From Ruminococcus sp. (lineage in GTDB: Bacteria > Bacillota > Clostridia > Oscillospirales > Ruminococcaceae): a stretch of 13,435 nucleotides of DNA. Below, piece by piece: positions 12,638 through 13,435 of this stretch (within the stretch, counting starts at the first letter, position 1; every line of letters begins with the position of its first letter). The stretch lies in contig DYCW01000087.1 of NCBI GenBank assembly GCA_019417865.1, forward strand, positions 1 to 13,435. The letters are read 5' to 3'. The notes beneath the pieces are model-generated. The model worked only from the letters and a program-made list of their open reading frames with translations, did not search any database and had not been told where the DNA came from. The position numbers and the translations under genes were made by a program.

Positions 12638-12666
12638 TTGACATTTTTATAAAAATCGGCTACAAT
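12638..12666 (+). promoter_or_regulatory. Strong promoter for the lipoprotein genes
   Basis: TTGACA (12638-12643) and TACAAT (12661-12666) are separated by 17 bp. The promoter begins 17 bp past the ispF stop with no hairpin between, so readthrough from ispDF is also possible. The predicted leader before the lipoprotein ATG at 12742 is about 70 nt. Confidence 0.85.
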
Positions 12667-12741
12667 ATTCCTATAAAGGAACGATTGCAGAAAATGCGGA
12701 TTTCCCACTTTTCTACAGCACAACACGAAAGGAAGGGTTTT

Positions 12742-13017
12742 ATGCAGTTCAAACCTGTTAAAAATTACAAACCACCGACCTATCTTGCAAAAGCAGCAGC
12801 GTTGCTTGCGATTACTGGTACATTAAGTGGTTGTGCAGATTTTCCAGTGAAACCTGTCAATCCACAGGGAACGGAAGATGTGCAATTGGCAGGGGAAACG
12901 GTTGTATCAGAGACAGAACCAACAACGGAACTTTTGTTGGATGGAGATGTTGTGATTGTAGAGGAAACGCTGCCGACAACAGAACTGCCCTTGGAGGAAG
13001 GTCTGGAAGGCTGGTAA
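12742..13017 (+). CDS. Small lipoprotein, 91 aa, first of a tandem paralogous pair
   Basis: The ATG at 12742 has AAAGGAAGG (12728-12736) upstream and is preferred over the in-frame ATG at 12685, which lies near the transcript start with no such site. A Lys-rich start (MQFKPVKNYKPPTYLAK) precedes a hydrophobic segment (AAALLAITGTLSGC), with lipobox LSGC and the lipid-carrying Cys at residue 31. The remaining 60 residues are acidic and contain no obvious fold. They include a rough internal repeat, EPTTELLLDGD and LPTTELPLEEG. It shares about three-quarters identity with the next gene over the first 42 residues, including the mature PVKPVNP just after the Cys. I recognise no family or function. 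It is probably anchored outside the cytoplasmic membrane. Confidence 0.7.
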   Translation: MQFKPVKNYKPPTYLAKAAALLAITGTLSGCADFPVKPVNPQGTEDVQLAGETVVSETEPTTELLLDGDVVIVEETLPTTELPLEEGLEGW

Positions 13018-13056
13018 AATATCGGATTCAGCGTTTATTTGCAAATGAAAAAATAT

Positions 13057-13095
13057 GCAGCTGTTAGGGGCGGCTGCCTATTTCTGTTCTCTTTA
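13057..13095 (+). terminator. Possible weak terminator between the lipoprotein genes
   Basis: GCAGCTG (13057-13063) pairs with CGGCTGC (13071-13077) through one G-U pair across a 7-nt loop. The following sequence, CTATTTCTGTTCTCTTT, is pyrimidine-rich but broken by C and G. It may act as a partial terminator or RNA processing site. Confidence 0.35.
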
Positions 13096-13129
13096 TGAAA
13101 AAAATAAAAGAAACAAAGGATGTTGTCTT

Positions 13130-13435
13130 ATGCAACTAAAACCAGTGAAAGACTACAAATTACCTGCGTATCTCGCAAAAACGGCGGCTCTGCTTGCAGT
13201 AACCGGTATGCTGGGAGGATGCGGGGAACTACCTGTAAAACCAGTGAATCCGCCGCAGCCAGGTACCACCACTACGGTAACCACCGAAGCCACCGTTGCT
13301 ACCACCACTGCACTGGAGGGCGAAGCAACCATTCCACAGGATACTACCACATCCACTACTACGATGACTATGCTGGAAGGCACTTATACCGTTCCGCAGG
13401 GGACTACCACATCCACCACCACCACGACTGTGTTA
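13130..13435 (+). CDS. Thr-rich repeat lipoprotein, second paralogue (3' end outside window)
   Basis: The frame is open to the right edge, giving 102 visible residues. AAAGGA (13115-13120) lies nine bases before the ATG. The N-terminus MQLKPVKDYKLPAYLAK, hydrophobic segment and lipobox LGGC (Cys at residue 31) closely mirror the preceding gene, as does PVKPVNP after the Cys. The mature region then differs: it is a Thr-rich stretch with tandem 20-residue repeats, LEG(E/T)xT(I/V)PQ(D/G)TTTSTTT, at residues 62-101, and a third copy begins at the window edge. This looks like an extended, possibly O-glycosylated spacer, which may carry a folded domain beyond the window. No family is recognised. 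Confidence 0.75.
   Translation, partial: MQLKPVKDYKLPAYLAKTAALLAVTGMLGGCGELPVKPVNPPQPGTTTTVTTEATVATTTALEGEATIPQDTTTSTTTMTMLEGTYTVPQGTTTSTTTTTVL
13313..13432 (+). repeat. Two 60-bp tandem repeats in the second lipoprotein gene
   Basis: Units 13313-13372 and 13373-13432 each encode 20 residues starting LEG and ending in a Thr run. They share CTGGA(G/A)GGC, CC(A/G)CAG and ACTACCACATCCAC. The next codon, TTA (Leu), fits the start of a third unit. The copy number is unknown because the window ends here. Confidence 0.85.

Noticed and set aside
13313..13432. CRISPR-like direct repeats
   Set aside because: The units are contiguous, in frame and coding, with no spacers between them. They are protein tandem repeats.

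Overview
The window looks like a chromosomal stretch from an anaerobic Firmicute, most likely a Ruminococcus-like member of the Oscillospiraceae. This is inferred from gene content: Rex, CdaA/CdaR, an EF2568-type cysteine desulfurase with a DUF3343 partner, MEP-pathway IspD/IspF, strong Gly-rich Shine-Dalgarno sites and Thr-rich secreted proteins. No rRNA, tRNA, CRISPR array or transposase was seen.

Region 1 (1-5092, all + strand) is a central-carbon block. It opens inside aconitase and ends with an NADP-type isocitrate dehydrogenase closely followed by the NADH-sensing repressor Rex and a rho-independent terminator. Between aconitase and isocitrate dehydrogenase sit five less conserved genes: two very small proteins, a TraX-family membrane protein, an unrecognised membrane protein, and a soluble DUF6630-like protein. 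The last is bracketed by two copies of a 72-bp direct repeat. A Rex-operator-like palindrome lies just before the icd ribosome binding site, suggesting feedback control of icd-rex by Rex.

Region 2 (5093-7226, + strand) is the most unusual part. A near-consensus promoter drives a roughly 200-nt leader. The leader holds a Cys-rich 52-codon ORF interrupted by nine consecutive G residues, and an intrinsic terminator lying inside the 3' end of that ORF. A sortase-anchored surface protein gene follows. Gain or loss of one G truncates the small ORF before the terminator. The layout therefore suggests a phase-variable, translation-dependent attenuator controlling the surface protein (hypothesis). The surface protein contains two diverged copies of one domain, coded in a distinctly AT-rich segment, followed by a DUF4431-like domain.

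Region 3 (7227-11207, all - strand) holds two transcription units. One is cdaA-cdaR (cyclic di-AMP synthase and its regulator, overlapping by 4 bp, with its own promoter and a terminator convergent with the surface protein gene). The other is a DUF3343 Se/S-carrier-like gene overlapping a class V aminotransferase/cysteine desulfurase that starts with TTG.

Region 4 (11208-13435, + strand) carries the overlapping ispD-ispF pair (isoprenoid precursors) behind a clear promoter. After another strong promoter come two tandem paralogous small lipoproteins. The second runs off the window and contains 60-bp tandem repeats.
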